From positions 1 to 64,000 of the forward strand of contig JACKFC010000016.1 of NCBI GenBank assembly GCA_020632665.1: a stretch of 64,000 nt of DNA, read 5' to 3'. The stretch comes from Deltaproteobacteria bacterium. GTDB lineage: Bacteria > Myxococcota_A > UBA9042. The position numbers and the translations under genes were made by a program. The notes below the pieces were generated by a model. It ran no database searches and was not told where the DNA came from. It saw only the letters and a program-made list of their open reading frames with translations. This document shows, in pieces, positions 49,703 through 58,634 of this stretch (its first letter is position 1; each line of letters opens with the position of its first letter).

Positions 49703-52700
49703 ATGAACTGGCCCCGCTCGAAGTCACAGGTGCGGGCGCTCGCCGGCTGGAGCCTCGTGCTCTTCGCTGCGGCCTGCAACGAAGAACCCGCGGGCGGCAC
49801 CAACGCGGGCGGCAGCTCCGCGACCAGTGACGGCGCGGCAGCAGACGTCGGGACCGTGGCCGACACCGGCGGGGGCGATGGGGTCATCGTCGACGCGGGC
49901 GCGGACTGCCCCGGCGGCGCCGGCTGCCCGTGCGCGGCCCACGGCGACTGCGACCTGCCGCTGTGCATCGTCGCGCCGGAGGGCGCGCGCTGCGCCCGCG
50001 CCTGCGTCGAGGCGTGCCCGGGCGGTCAGCGATGCGTGCTCTACAACGGCGGCGGGGTCGACGGTGCAACGATCTGCGCGCCGGCACACGGCCTCTCCTG
50101 CCGGCCGTGCGAAGTCGACGCGCAGTGCCGCACCGTCGGCGCCGAGGACGCAGCCTGCGTCAGCCAAGGCGCGAACGGCTCGTTCTGCGGCGTAGCCTGC
50201 CAAGCCGACGGCGACTGTCCCGGCGAGATGGCCTGCAAGGACGCGCTCTCCTCGGCGGGCAAGCCGGTGCGCCAATGCGTGCCGGCCAAGGGTGCGTGCA
50301 GCTGCAGCAGCGGAGCGGTGGTCGACGGGGCGCAGACGGTGTGCTAGCTCGCCGACGCGCAGCACGCGGGGCGGCATTGCGCCGGTGTGCGGCGTTGTGG
50401 GCCGGCCGGGCTGGGCGCCTGTGAGAAGGCCGACGGCGCCGCGCAATGCGTCGACGAGGCGTGCTTGCAGGGCGCAAAGCCGGGGAATCCGCCGGTCGCG
50501 GACGGCAGCTCGTGCAGCGACGGGCAGATCTGCACCACGCCCGACGTGTGCAGCGGCGGCACCTGCACGCCCGGCGCCTGGCAATGCGAGTGCACCAAGA
50601 ATTCGGATTGCAAGGACGATGGCGACCTCTGCAACGGCAAGCCGGCCTGCGACACCTCCTCGGGCGTCGGCGTCTGCAAGGTGCCTGCGGGCAGCGCCGT
50701 GGTCTGCGACACCAGCCTCGATGGGCCCTGCGTCGCCACGCTCTGCGACCCGGACACCGGCACCTGCAGCCAGACGCCGAAGAAGCTCGACACCCCATGC
50801 GACGACGGCCAGAACCGCACCGACGGTGACACCTGCGACGGCCTTGGGGTGTGCGTGCCGGGTACCGACGTCTGCTCGTGCCAGGTCGACGCCGACTGCA
50901 AGCAGGATGGCGACCTCTGCAACGGTTCGAAATATTGCGACAAGTCCGATTCTCCGCCGATCTGCAAGGTGAACCCCGCGACCGTCGTCGTCTGCGACAC
51001 CAGCAAGGACACGCCCTGCCGCAGCACGAGCTGCATCCCGACCACCGGGCTGTGTGTCTCGATCGACGCCGACGACGGCGCCCTGTGTGACGACGGCGTC
51101 AACTGCACGGCCAACGACGCCTGCAAGGGCGGCCAGTGCACGCCGGGCAGCTATGTTTGCGGCTGCCAGCACGACGCCGATTGCGTCGCCAAAGACGACG
51201 GCAACCTCTGCAACGGCACGCTTTACTGCGACAAGGCGAGCGGCAGCTGCAAGCCCAACGCGTCGACGGTGGTGCAATGCCCGGCGGTCGACGACACCGC
51301 CTGCGCGCAGAACCTCTGCCAGCCCAAGACCGGCAGCTGCGTGGTGACCGAGCTCAACGCCGGCAAGGCGTGCGACGACGGCTCACCGTGCACCGTCGGC
51401 GAGGTGTGCGAAAAGGGCGTCTGTGGGCCGGGCGCGGAGGTCGGCTGCCCGTGCAAGAGCGATTTGGACTGCGCCGACAAGGAGGATGGCAACCTCTGCA
51501 ACGGCACGCTGTTCTGCAACAAGGCCGCCGGCAAATGCGAGGTCGACCCGACCAGCGTGGTGAGCTGCCCGACCGCCGGCGACACCGCTTGCGCCAAGAA
51601 CGTCTGCAACCCCAAGACCGGCGCGTGCGGCTTGGCCGCGGTGAAGGCGGGGGCGCCTTGCAGCGACGCGTCGGCTTGTACCGTGGGCGATGTCTGCGGC
51701 AAGGGCGCGTGCGTACCAGGGCCGAACGCCTGCCCGTGCCAGACCGACGGCGACTGCGCCGGTAAGGACGACGGCGACCTCTGCAACGGGACGCTGTTCT
51801 GCGACAAGGCCAACGCCTCGTGCGTGCTGAACCCGGCGACGGTGGTGAGTTGCCCGAGCGCGAACGACACCGCGTGCAGCAAGAACCGCTGCGCGCCGGC
51901 GACCGGGTTGTGCGCGATGACGGCCGAGCCCAACGCCAAGGCCTGCGACGACGGCAGCCCGTGCTCGACCGAGGCGGTCTGCGTCGACGGCGAGTGCAAG
52001 GCCAAGGGCCTGCTCGGCTGCGACGACGGCCAGGTCTGCACCGACGACAGCTGCGACCCGAAGATCGGCTGCGTCCACGTCGCCAATACCGCTCCCTGCC
52101 CCGACAACGAGGTCTGCACGATCGACGAGGTCTGCGTCGAGCTGGTCTGCACGACCAAGCAGAACCCGTGTGACGACGGCAACACCTGCACCACCGACAG
52201 CTGCAAGAACGGGGTCGGCTGCGAGCACGCGGCGGTGGGCGACGGCACCGGCTGCGACGACGGCGACGCCTGCACGAGCACGGACCTTTGCGCCGCGGGG
52301 GCGTGCAAGCCTGGCAAGGCGAAGGAGTGCGTCGACGACCGGGTCTGCACCGTCGATTCGTGCGATCCGAAGACCGGCAAATGTGTCTGGGCGACCCTGA
52401 ACAAGAACGACCAATGTGGGCCGCAGGTCTTCGATCGCTGCTTCGGTACGACGTGCCTCAACGACATCAACGAGCGCCGGGTGGTCTGGGTTCCCGGCGG
52501 CAAGACGGCGGTCGGTGCCTCTTCGAAGAAGTATCCATACAACCAAGCGTGGCTGCAGCCCTCGTTCATCGCCACGGTCTCGGGCTACTACATCCTGCAG
52601 GCCGAGGTCGACATCGGCTGGTACAAGCTGTGCCAGGCGTCTGGAGCCTGCAGCGCGCCGAGCTGCAGCTGGGCGGCGTACAGCGACGCGCATCCGGCGC

Positions 52701-52747
52701 GCTGCATCAGCCGGGCGCAGGCCGAAGCGTTCTGTGCCTGCCAAGCG
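49703..52747 (+). pseudogene. Cys-rich lipoprotein with FGE-like domain, split by amber codon and 3'-truncated
   Basis: One frame from ATG 49703 to about 52747 is interrupted only by TAG at 50345-50347. The first part is a lipoprotein (LVLFAAAC) with Asp/Gly tether and Cys-rich modules. After the TAG the same frame continues with LADAQHAGRHCAGVRRCGPA then GLGACEKADG and about 600 residues of CDDG-type repeats, the normal continuation of such proteins. From about residue 930 comes the start of a formylglycine-generating-enzyme-like domain (VVWVPGGKTAVGASSKKYPY, then DIGWYKLCQASGAC and ISRAQAEAFCACQ). It ends abruptly where the RAYT element begins. Both defects suggest a decayed gene; the upstream 214-codon part could still be translated. 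Confidence 0.8.
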
Positions 52748-53673
52748 AGGTGCCGGGCACTTCGACGAAAACTCGACACCCCCCGCCGAAGCGCAAACCC
52801 CTCCGCCGGCGCCGCCCGTGGCGTGCCCAGCCTCCACGAATTCTCCCTCAACCCCCACGTCCAGCAAGACCGACCCGACCAGAGCGAGGCGCCCCCCGCC
52901 GTCAACAACGCAGCGAAGGGCTACAACGCCAACGTCCGCCAGAACATCGCCGGCAGCCGCCGATGCGCCTCACCCGCCTCGTCGGCCAACAACGCCATCG
53001 CCTCCGCAGCCGCCTCGCGCCACGCGATCTCCAGCGCCCGCAGCTTCGCCCGCAGCTCCTGCCGCGCCGGCTTGTCGACGCTGTGCACCGACGGCGCCCG
53101 CGACCGCTTGCCCTTCACCCGCCCGAACGGGTCCTGCGCCAGCACGGCCGCCACGCCCAGCGGTCGTCGGCCATGCTGACGGCGCTCCACGTCGGCTTCC
53201 GCCTCGACCTCCGCGATCATCTCCCGAACCTGCTGCCGCCACTCATGCTCCGGATCGTCCTGCCAGCACGGAAGCACCGTCATCTCGATCAGGTACGTCG
53301 TCGTGAAAGCGGCCAAATCCTCGACGAAGTTCTTCCGCCGGCGGGCGTAGTAAAGCTCGGTCCGCCGAATCCACTTGCCGAAGATCTGCTCGCCGTCCCG
53401 CAGCCACCGCAGCGACGACGCCCCCGGCCAATCCGCGACCTTCGCGACCAGATTCTCCTTGACCCCGTGCGCGATGATGTAGCGCAGGCGGAAGAGCTGC
53501 GACGCCCGATCAGCAGTGATCGGGATCGAGCGAAAGCGCCGCGACCACATCGCGCCGTCGCGGTCGTTGACGATGTTGAGCTCCCTCGAGACGTTGGTGT
53601 TGAGCAAGCACATGAACTTGCTCAGGGTCGGGCTATCCGGCACCGAGATGAGCAGGTGATAGTGGTACCACAG
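52748..53673. mobile_element. Truncated RAYT/IS200-like element
   Basis: The left border carries the palindrome GTGCC-G-GGCAC at 52750-52760 followed by TTCGACGAAAACTCG, a REP-like form, immediately after the broken FGE-like frame. The minus strand encodes a Y1-transposase missing its N-terminus. The right end is cut just before the HYH motif, so the element is a remnant and cannot move itself. 52761-52920 is non-coding element sequence. Confidence 0.65.
52921..53673 (-). pseudogene. REP-associated Y1 transposase (RAYT), N-terminally truncated
   Basis: Frame of 251 codons beginning LWYHYHLLISVPDSPTLSKF, directly behind a stop at 53674-53676. HYH is the HUH metal-binding motif of Y1 transposases, and LRYIIAHGVKENLV holds the likely catalytic Tyr; the MWSRRFRSIPI segment is also typical. 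About 100 N-terminal residues are missing, so no proper start exists; GTG 53643 is not a convincing start because it lies after the HYH. The C-terminal about 100 residues are Arg/Glu-rich. These enzymes mobilise REP sequences in trans; this one is probably dead. Confidence 0.78.
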
Positions 53674-54149
53674 TCAACATCCCACAAGGCATGGAGCAAG
53701 GGCGAGCGGAGCCCATCGTGGGCTGCCAGATGGCTGCAAGGGGGCCGCAACGGTCTGCAATGGTTCGGGATCACGAGAGTATCCTCGATCGATCGCCCAT
53801 GATCACCTCAGCACGATCATCATGACCGGGATCAGCCAAGTCACTGTTCATGCTTAGTTTCCTCTCTGCGTCGGCTAGGGTGGTGGTCACAGAGGCCAAC
53901 TCGCCGTCAGGCACCGCTGGCAACTTTCTTCGCAGGGGAATTTCTGCACTCTTATGGATCAGCCACACCCCAGAAGCGCAACACTGCTCGCTGTTCCATT
54001 TTGGATCACGGGGGGTTACGGGGCAAGAAGCTTGGAGCCTAAGCAAATTTCCCTCTTGCCAAGGGGCGAAGGTGACCCCAGCGTTGGGTCATCACTCTTG
54101 GAGGAGAACTCCTCGCCGACGCAGGGCCGAGGGGCAGAGGAGGATCGAG
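53674..54149. other. 476-bp junction region between host-like DNA and island
   Basis: No convincing gene. Short repeats are present: GAGGAG-AA-CTCCTC near 54104, TGACCC...GGGTCA near 54072. A weak minus-strand frame (53771-54046) has no ribosome-binding site. An att site could not be identified. GAGGAGGATCGAG at the right end serves the next gene. Confidence 0.4.
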
Positions 54150-54584
54150 ATGGACATCAGGGATCAGCAAGCAGTGCTCTGGTTCGACGAGTGGATCTGG
54201 CTTGATGACCAGAGCACGAACACCTGGGCGCACACATGGCGGCTGCCGCCTGAGAAGTGGCTCAACTTGGGCAACTCGGTTCAAGCTCAGTTCATCTTCG
54301 ACTACTGGGCCAGTGGCCCTGGCGCCGGCAACCTGAACATCGGCATCGAGCAGTCGCCTCATCGAACCTTGGACGACGACTGCTGGCATTGGCTGATCTA
54401 CCCGTCGAACTTCGCCCTGAGTCGGATCGACGACTCGGTGGGGCGGATCGTGGGACAGGACGGTTCGCCCTACGACAACTACCCCCGTGGCTGGGGACGG
54501 GTGATGGTAAAGAACAGCGCCACGACCCCGAACGACTGGGCCGTGATCCGCCTACGTTGCTCCGTGCGGCTTCTCCCGGCCTGA
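54150..54584 (+). CDS. Small beta-rich protein, paralogue 1 of three
   Basis: 144 aa, no signal peptide or membrane segment. WFDEWIWLDDQSTNTW near the start, YWASGPGAGNLNIGIEQS in the middle, and NYPRGWGRVMVKNSATTPND plus IRLRCSVRLLP at the end form a pattern shared with the two following proteins. Trp/Tyr-rich alternation suggests a beta-sandwich. I do not recognise the family. GAGGAGGATCGAG precedes the ATG. It is first in a plus-strand run that ends with a protease and lipoprotein, at the edge of the phage-like island. Confidence 0.75.
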   Translation: MDIRDQQAVLWFDEWIWLDDQSTNTWAHTWRLPPEKWLNLGNSVQAQFIFDYWASGPGAGNLNIGIEQSPHRTLDDDCWHWLIYPSNFALSRIDDSVGRIVGQDGSPYDNYPRGWGRVMVKNSATTPNDWAVIRLRCSVRLLPA

Positions 54585-54623
54585 GCGAGCACCTCAAACG
54601 ACGCATTACCGAGAGGCAAAGGC

Positions 54624-55040
54624 ATGAAGACCCTACTCTGGTTCGACCGCTACTTCCCATTGGACGACAACTCCACAGCGTCCGACGGCAACATCTTCAA
54701 GCTACCATCGTTCGAGTACCTCGATTTCGGTGACGCCAACCAAGCGTACATGACGATCGAGTACTGGGCGATGGGTATTGGAGCTGCGACCACGGAAGTC
54801 ATGCTCCAGCGCTCCGCTGCCCGAGAGGACAACGACGACGCCTTCGAAGACATGATGACCACGGCGCTCGCTCTGACTCGGGGGCACGGTGTGCACAGCG
54901 TCTCCTTCGGTGCCGATGGTGCTGCGGGCAACAAGTATCCCCGAGGCATCGGGCGGTTCGTTGCGACCAATACCTCGACCACTCCCGGGGAGTTCGCAGG
55001 TGTCCGACTCCGCATCTCGGTGGCCATGGTGGACGGCTAG
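54624..55040 (+). CDS. Small beta-rich protein, paralogue 2 of three
   Basis: 138 aa. Shared pattern: LLWFDRYFPLDDNSTAS at the N-terminus, then LPSFEYLDFGDANQAYMTIE, YWAMGIGAATTEVMLQRS, then YPRGIGRFVATNTSTTPGEF and VRLRISVAM at the end. It aligns with its neighbours over the whole length at clearly diverged identity, so the triplication is old. No Cys. Function unknown; it could form ordered layers or bind surfaces. The gap to paralogue 1 is 39 bp; a GAGAGGCAAAGG site lies upstream. Confidence 0.75.
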   Translation: MKTLLWFDRYFPLDDNSTASDGNIFKLPSFEYLDFGDANQAYMTIEYWAMGIGAATTEVMLQRSAAREDNDDAFEDMMTTALALTRGHGVHSVSFGADGAAGNKYPRGIGRFVATNTSTTPGEFAGVRLRISVAMVDG

Positions 55041-55061
55041 GCCGACCAGAGGAGAAAAGCG

Positions 55062-55544
55062 ATGAACACTCAGTCCCGACTTCTCATGAACAACACGCCA
55101 CCGATGTCTGGCCCGGGCAGTATGCAACTGTGGTTCGCCACGTCGATCTGCCTCGACTCCGACTCCGGCTACCAAGCCAACGAGTGGTTCAACCTCGAAG
55201 GCGAGTACATCGAGTTCGGCACGGCCAACCAGGCGTCGTTCTCCGTGGAAGTGATCGCCACTGGTGCCGGTGCACCGGATGTCGAACTCTACTTCGAGCG
55301 AACGCAGCTCGCAGAGGGCGACCAGGAAGAGTTCGAGTACATGAACCCGGCTGCGATCTCGCTCACGCAAGGTCACCAGTGGATCAAGCGGATCTTCGGG
55401 CGCACGCCCACGACCGCTGGCGACCTGAACCCCCGTGGTGCGGGTCGTATCCACCTGATCAACACTTCAGCCACGGATGCGGTGTTCATCACGATCCGGG
55501 TCTGGGTGGCGTTGTCCAAGTACGAGCGTCGTGGTGGTCGGTAG
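55062..55544 (+). CDS. Small beta-rich protein, paralogue 3 of three
   Basis: 160 aa. The pattern recurs: LWFATSICLDSDSGYQANEW, FGTANQASFSVEVIATGAGA, then LNPRGAGRIHLINTSATDAV and TIRVWVAL. It has a longer N-terminal extension (MNTQSRLLMNNTPPMSGPGS) than the other two. AGGAGAAAAGCG precedes the ATG; the gap to paralogue 2 is 21 bp. All three are co-directional and probably one operon. Nothing in the sequence says what they bind. Confidence 0.75.
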   Translation: MNTQSRLLMNNTPPMSGPGSMQLWFATSICLDSDSGYQANEWFNLEGEYIEFGTANQASFSVEVIATGAGAPDVELYFERTQLAEGDQEEFEYMNPAAISLTQGHQWIKRIFGRTPTTAGDLNPRGAGRIHLINTSATDAVFITIRVWVALSKYERRGGR

Positions 55545-55598
55545 GGGGCCTCCTTGCCTCCCTACGGAAGCCAACTGCAAGTGAGAACGGAGTAAACG

Positions 55599-56867
55599 AT
55601 GGGAAGAGGCGCACGAATTGGGGTGACTGTCGGTGAATCTCGTGGTTCTACGCCTGTGCAAGGATCTTCGGTCGGAATGCCACGGCAAGTCGATTTCAGG
55701 GGGCGCACTTCGCAGGAGGGTGCTCGGGGCGAGTACGAGCGGGCGATGACTGACCTGTTCAACCGTGCCTACCTTGGCAGAAGCCCAGAAGGACACATCC
55801 TCTACGATCCTTCCGTGCTACCGGATCACGGCCTTGGGCTCATGATGCCTCCTACGCCCGGAGTGCAGACCAACATCGCTGAAGACGGCTCTGATGATGA
55901 ACTCATTCGGATGCTTTCCGGTGCAGATTCTCGGCCTCCTCTGAGTCAGGAGGAAGTTGATAGGCTTCTGGTTGACCAGGCTCGCTACGTTTCTGGCTCC
56001 TGGGAGCCTTCCTCCGCAAGACTAGATGCTCTCATGGGTGCCGACAACAGGCGGCCACTCACGTGGCAGGAGGCTTGGAGCAATAAATGGGCTCGGTGGA
56101 CCGGATCGATCGCTGCTGGCAGTGGGTCGCTGGTGGCACCGAGAGTATTCATGACGAATGCTCATGTTTTGGCTCAAAGTACTCCAGGGTCAGTCACGGT
56201 GGATCTTGGGGACCACGCATGGCGAATTGTACCATCTGCGGGTGCTCCGTTTGGAGTCGGAGAAATCACTAGACTCCTTCATCCCCCAATTCCAGTTGTC
56301 GAAATCATTCGACCATCGTGGATGAACGGACTTAGTCATATCGACTTTGCATTTGCCGTATTGGAGTACGAGCCCACTGTGAGTACGATGCTGGCACGTG
56401 CGGAGGTGCCGATTGGTGTGGCAGCGAGCCATTTCAACTCCCAACTGTGGTCGAGCCTCCTAAGCAACGTGAACCCGTACGAGCGTTGGGGGCACTTCGG
56501 GCTAGCATCGTACACGCCCGCAATGACGGGCACGAGAGCAGCATTGCTGGGAGGCAGGGTCTGGAATCCGGCCGGCCCTAGTGAAGTTCGACCAGACGGT
56601 TCTGTCGGTGCGCCCGACTACCTGACCTTTCAGTGGTCGGGGCTAATTGGAGGCTTGCTAGGTGACCTGAACGGAGGGATGTTGGTTGGACATCAGTTCG
56701 ATACGGTCGGAGGCATGTCAGGAGCATCACTGGTTAAATTGATCGATGGGAAGTTGACTGCAATTGGGGCGCATGTGGGAGCAGTCGGTTCGGCCAACGC
56801 ATTCGCAAGTGGTCCTGCGATGATGCTAGGTGCGGTATTCGCAAGTGTCATTGCAGAAGGGAGCTAG
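55599..56867 (+). CDS. Trypsin-like serine protease with N-terminal extension
   Basis: 422 aa. The catalytic triad fits the chymotrypsin fold: His189 in FMTNAHVL, Asp249 in SHIDFAFAVLEYE and Ser374 in GGMSGASL, with the preceding GSGSLVAPR strand. The Ser motif is G-M-S-G-A rather than G-D-S-G-G, common in bacterial and phage trypsin-like proteases. The first about 165 residues are a polar, Arg/Asp-rich region with the repeated pair GADSRPPLSQEE and GADNRRPLTWQE; no signal peptide is seen. The DNA is AT-richer than upstream host genes. A maturation protease for the three preceding proteins is possible but is inference. GGAG lies upstream of the ATG. Confidence 0.8.
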   Translation: MGRGARIGVTVGESRGSTPVQGSSVGMPRQVDFRGRTSQEGARGEYERAMTDLFNRAYLGRSPEGHILYDPSVLPDHGLGLMMPPTPGVQTNIAEDGSDDELIRMLSGADSRPPLSQEEVDRLLVDQARYVSGSWEPSSARLDALMGADNRRPLTWQEAWSNKWARWTGSIAAGSGSLVAPRVFMTNAHVLAQSTPGSVTVDLGDHAWRIVPSAGAPFGVGEITRLLHPPIPVVEIIRPSWMNGLSHIDFAFAVLEYEPTVSTMLARAEVPIGVAASHFNSQLWSSLLSNVNPYERWGHFGLASYTPAMTGTRAALLGGRVWNPAGPSEVRPDGSVGAPDYLTFQWSGLIGGLLGDLNGGMLVGHQFDTVGGMSGASLVKLIDGKLTAIGAHVGAVGSANAFASGPAMMLGAVFASVIAEGS

Positions 56868-56872
56868 GCATC

Positions 56873-57490
56873 ATGCAGCCTCACAATCGGCTCTTTCTCT
56901 TGATGGCGGCAACCGCCGCAAGCATCTGCGGATGCTCACCGTCGACCGGAGGCGCAGTGGACGCAGTGGACGCAGTGGACGCAGTGGACGCAGTGGACGC
57001 AGTGGACGCAGTGGACGCAATGGACGCAGTGGATACTTCGTCGAATGTGGACAGCCTTGCTGATGACACGCAATACAATGACTGCCTTGAAAGCGGACCA
57101 ACTCACCTCGCCCAGATATCACTTGCTCATGACTTCGTCGGCAAGTACGAGATTGAGGTCAAGCGTGGCTCCGAAAGTGCGATCTGTGCTTTCGAGGTGC
57201 CTTCCCCATGTACCGTTTTGCCGCAGTGCTCCCACATTGTCGAGTCTTCAGCTTCCGACATAGGCGCTGTCTCCATACGCAATTCGGCGTGCACGCCGAC
57301 TTCGACGGACGTAGTTTGGAGAGATGTCATGCATCCTTGGAAGATCGTGCTTGGGCACACGGACCCCACACCTGTGAAGGTTGTCGTCAAGAAGGGCAGC
57401 GCAATTCTCTTTGGTGACACGGTTCCGCTCACGTTTCCTGGCGATGGCGATTGCGATTTTTCGCCGTATGCTAGTACTGCTCCATTCTAG
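56873..57490 (+). CDS. Lipoprotein with VDA tandem-repeat tether
   Basis: 205 aa. The signal ends ASICGC (Cys21). A tether of VDA units follows, encoded by nine consecutive 9-bp units (56957-57037, GTGGACGCA). The remaining about 140 residues contain six Cys (CALEV-like CAFEVPSPCTVLPQC region) and are of unknown family. Starts five bases after the protease stop. The tether resembles in spirit, but not in sequence, those of the host lipoproteins, and the gene is AT-richer than them. It may be phage-borne cargo. Confidence 0.75.
   Translation: MQPHNRLFLLMAATAASICGCSPSTGGAVDAVDAVDAVDAVDAVDAVDAMDAVDTSSNVDSLADDTQYNDCLESGPTHLAQISLAHDFVGKYEIEVKRGSESAICAFEVPSPCTVLPQCSHIVESSASDIGAVSIRNSACTPTSTDVVWRDVMHPWKIVLGHTDPTPVKVVVKKGSAILFGDTVPLTFPGDGDCDFSPYASTAPF
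56957..57037. repeat. 9-bp in-frame tandem repeat (GTGGACGCA x 9)
   Basis: Nine units; units 1-7 encode VDA, unit 8 MDA and unit 9 VDT. Changes in copy number keep the frame, so the tether length can vary by slippage. Confidence 0.9.
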
Positions 57491-57534
57491 CTCCACAAGC
57501 TCCGATCACGACCCCGTCAGATCCGCCACTCGCC

Positions 57535-57993
57535 TCAAACCTCCGCCCACCTGATCCCCCGCCGGATGTGCGAGATCGTCTCCCGACTGACGCCGAACTC
57601 CCGAGCAATGTCCTTGTTCGGACGGCTCGTCGTGCTGGTGATCCGCTTGATCTCCTTGACCTGATCGACGGTGAGCTTCTTCCGGATCGGCTTCCCCGTC
57701 CGGTTGCCTCGCCCGTCGTCTCGATGTTGACCCTTGTACGGATCTGGTCCCTTGGAGACATGTTGGTCCTGCTCACCACGAGGCTTCCGAGCCTTGGGTG
57801 ACTGCTTCGCCTGCGCCTGCTGAACCTGGGCAGCGAAGCCCGGGCCGTAGAACAGTTCCCAGATCGTGAGCCCCTTCGGCTCCTCGACCAGCCGCTTCGC
57901 CATCTTCTTGTCGTGGACTGTGACCTCAACGTCCTTTGTGAGGGCCATGTCCTCGATGTGCTGCTTCAGGTCCTTCTTCTTGTCGACTGTCAT
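57535..57993 (-). CDS. Helix-turn-helix protein of the phage-like island
   Basis: 152 aa. The C-terminal about 50 residues hold a Hin/Myb-type helix-turn-helix: KKLTVDQVKEIKRI, NKDIAREFGVSRETISHIRR, ending GIRWAEV. The middle is a Lys/Gln/Arg-rich linker and the N-terminus a short polar helix. Such proteins are common in tailed-phage genomes as small DNA-binding proteins. AGGAGGTCAAG precedes the ATG. It is separate from the late operon: two hairpins and 260 bp lie between. Possibly a regulator; target unknown. Confidence 0.78.
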   Translation of the reverse strand: MTVDKKKDLKQHIEDMALTKDVEVTVHDKKMAKRLVEEPKGLTIWELFYGPGFAAQVQQAQAKQSPKARKPRGEQDQHVSKGPDPYKGQHRDDGRGNRTGKPIRKKLTVDQVKEIKRITSTTSRPNKDIAREFGVSRETISHIRRGIRWAEV

Positions 57994-58172
57994 CTTGACC
58001 TCCTGGGCGGGGCCAACATCGGCCTCCGCACCTACAAAGGCCGGCGTATAGAAGGATTACCGAGCTGTTCAGCCGCCTCATGGAAGCCCCGGATCGGCCC
58101 GATCGCCCGTGGAAGGCACAGGACGCCCGCTGCTGCGATCGAGGGTGCTAGGCATAGCTCGGGTCGTCTCTA

Positions 58173-58217
58173 GGCAAATTCGGCCAACAGTGGGCATCCT
58201 GTGGGGCCGAATTTGCC
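58173..58217 (-). terminator. Terminator-like hairpin after the endolysin gene
   Basis: GGCAAATTCGGCC / GGCCGAATTTGCC: perfect 13-bp arms with a 19-base loop, 36 bp after the minus-strand stop. A smaller GAGTCA-ATG-TGACTC hairpin (58228-58242) lies between it and the gene. Together they probably end the late operon. Confidence 0.65.
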
Positions 58218-58253
58218 GAAATCATTAGAGTCAATGTGACTCAAACCCCGAGA

Positions 58254-58634
58254 TCAGCCTCGCCAAGTGGCCCTGCGGCCCGAGCGGATGTCCGTGTGGA
58301 CGAAGCGGGAGTAGAGCCCGAGCCCCCGGACGCCGAGGTCAACGCCCTTGGCCCGAAGGAGATCGGCAAGCTCGCTGACCGGTTTGTCCTTGGGGACGAG
58401 ATCGGCGGCCTTGCCGAGGAGATGCTGCGAGCGAGGCACGCCTTTGCACTTCCGGTTCCATGAGGGGCACCGGACGCCGCTGTGGACGACCAGAGGCACG
58501 CCGATCTCGGCCCTGATGTCTTCGAGAACGACGACCAGGTCCTTGAGTGCGGCGACGATCTCGGGCTTCTGCTCCAGCTTGCAGCCACATGGGCACCGGA
58601 ACTCATCGAGTTGGAAGTGCTCGGAGAGCTTCAT
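58254..58634 (-). CDS. M15-family peptidase, phage endolysin type
   Basis: 126 aa. MKLSEHFQLDEFRCPCG, then VVHSGVRCPSWNRKCKGVPR followed by SQHLLGKAADLV (the S-x-H-x6-AxD metal site) and a later RFVHTDIRSG (second His and Asp) match the M15A D-Ala-D-Ala carboxypeptidase-like endolysins. It would cut peptidoglycan stem peptides at lysis. Cys pairs in the N-terminus (CPCGC) are common in this subgroup. It overlaps the preceding gene by ATGA. The start has no better ribosome-binding site, consistent with coupling. Confidence 0.85.
   Translation of the reverse strand: MKLSEHFQLDEFRCPCGCKLEQKPEIVAALKDLVVVLEDIRAEIGVPLVVHSGVRCPSWNRKCKGVPRSQHLLGKAADLVPKDKPVSELADLLRAKGVDLGVRGLGLYSRFVHTDIRSGRRATWRG

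Noticed and set aside
53771..54046. 91-codon minus-strand frame in the island junction
   Set aside because: No ribosome-binding site, no hydrophobic or domain feature, and composition like the intergenic DNA around it.
53674..54149. Prophage attachment site
   Set aside because: I looked for a tRNA fragment or a direct repeat matching another place in the window and saw none; the other end is off the window.
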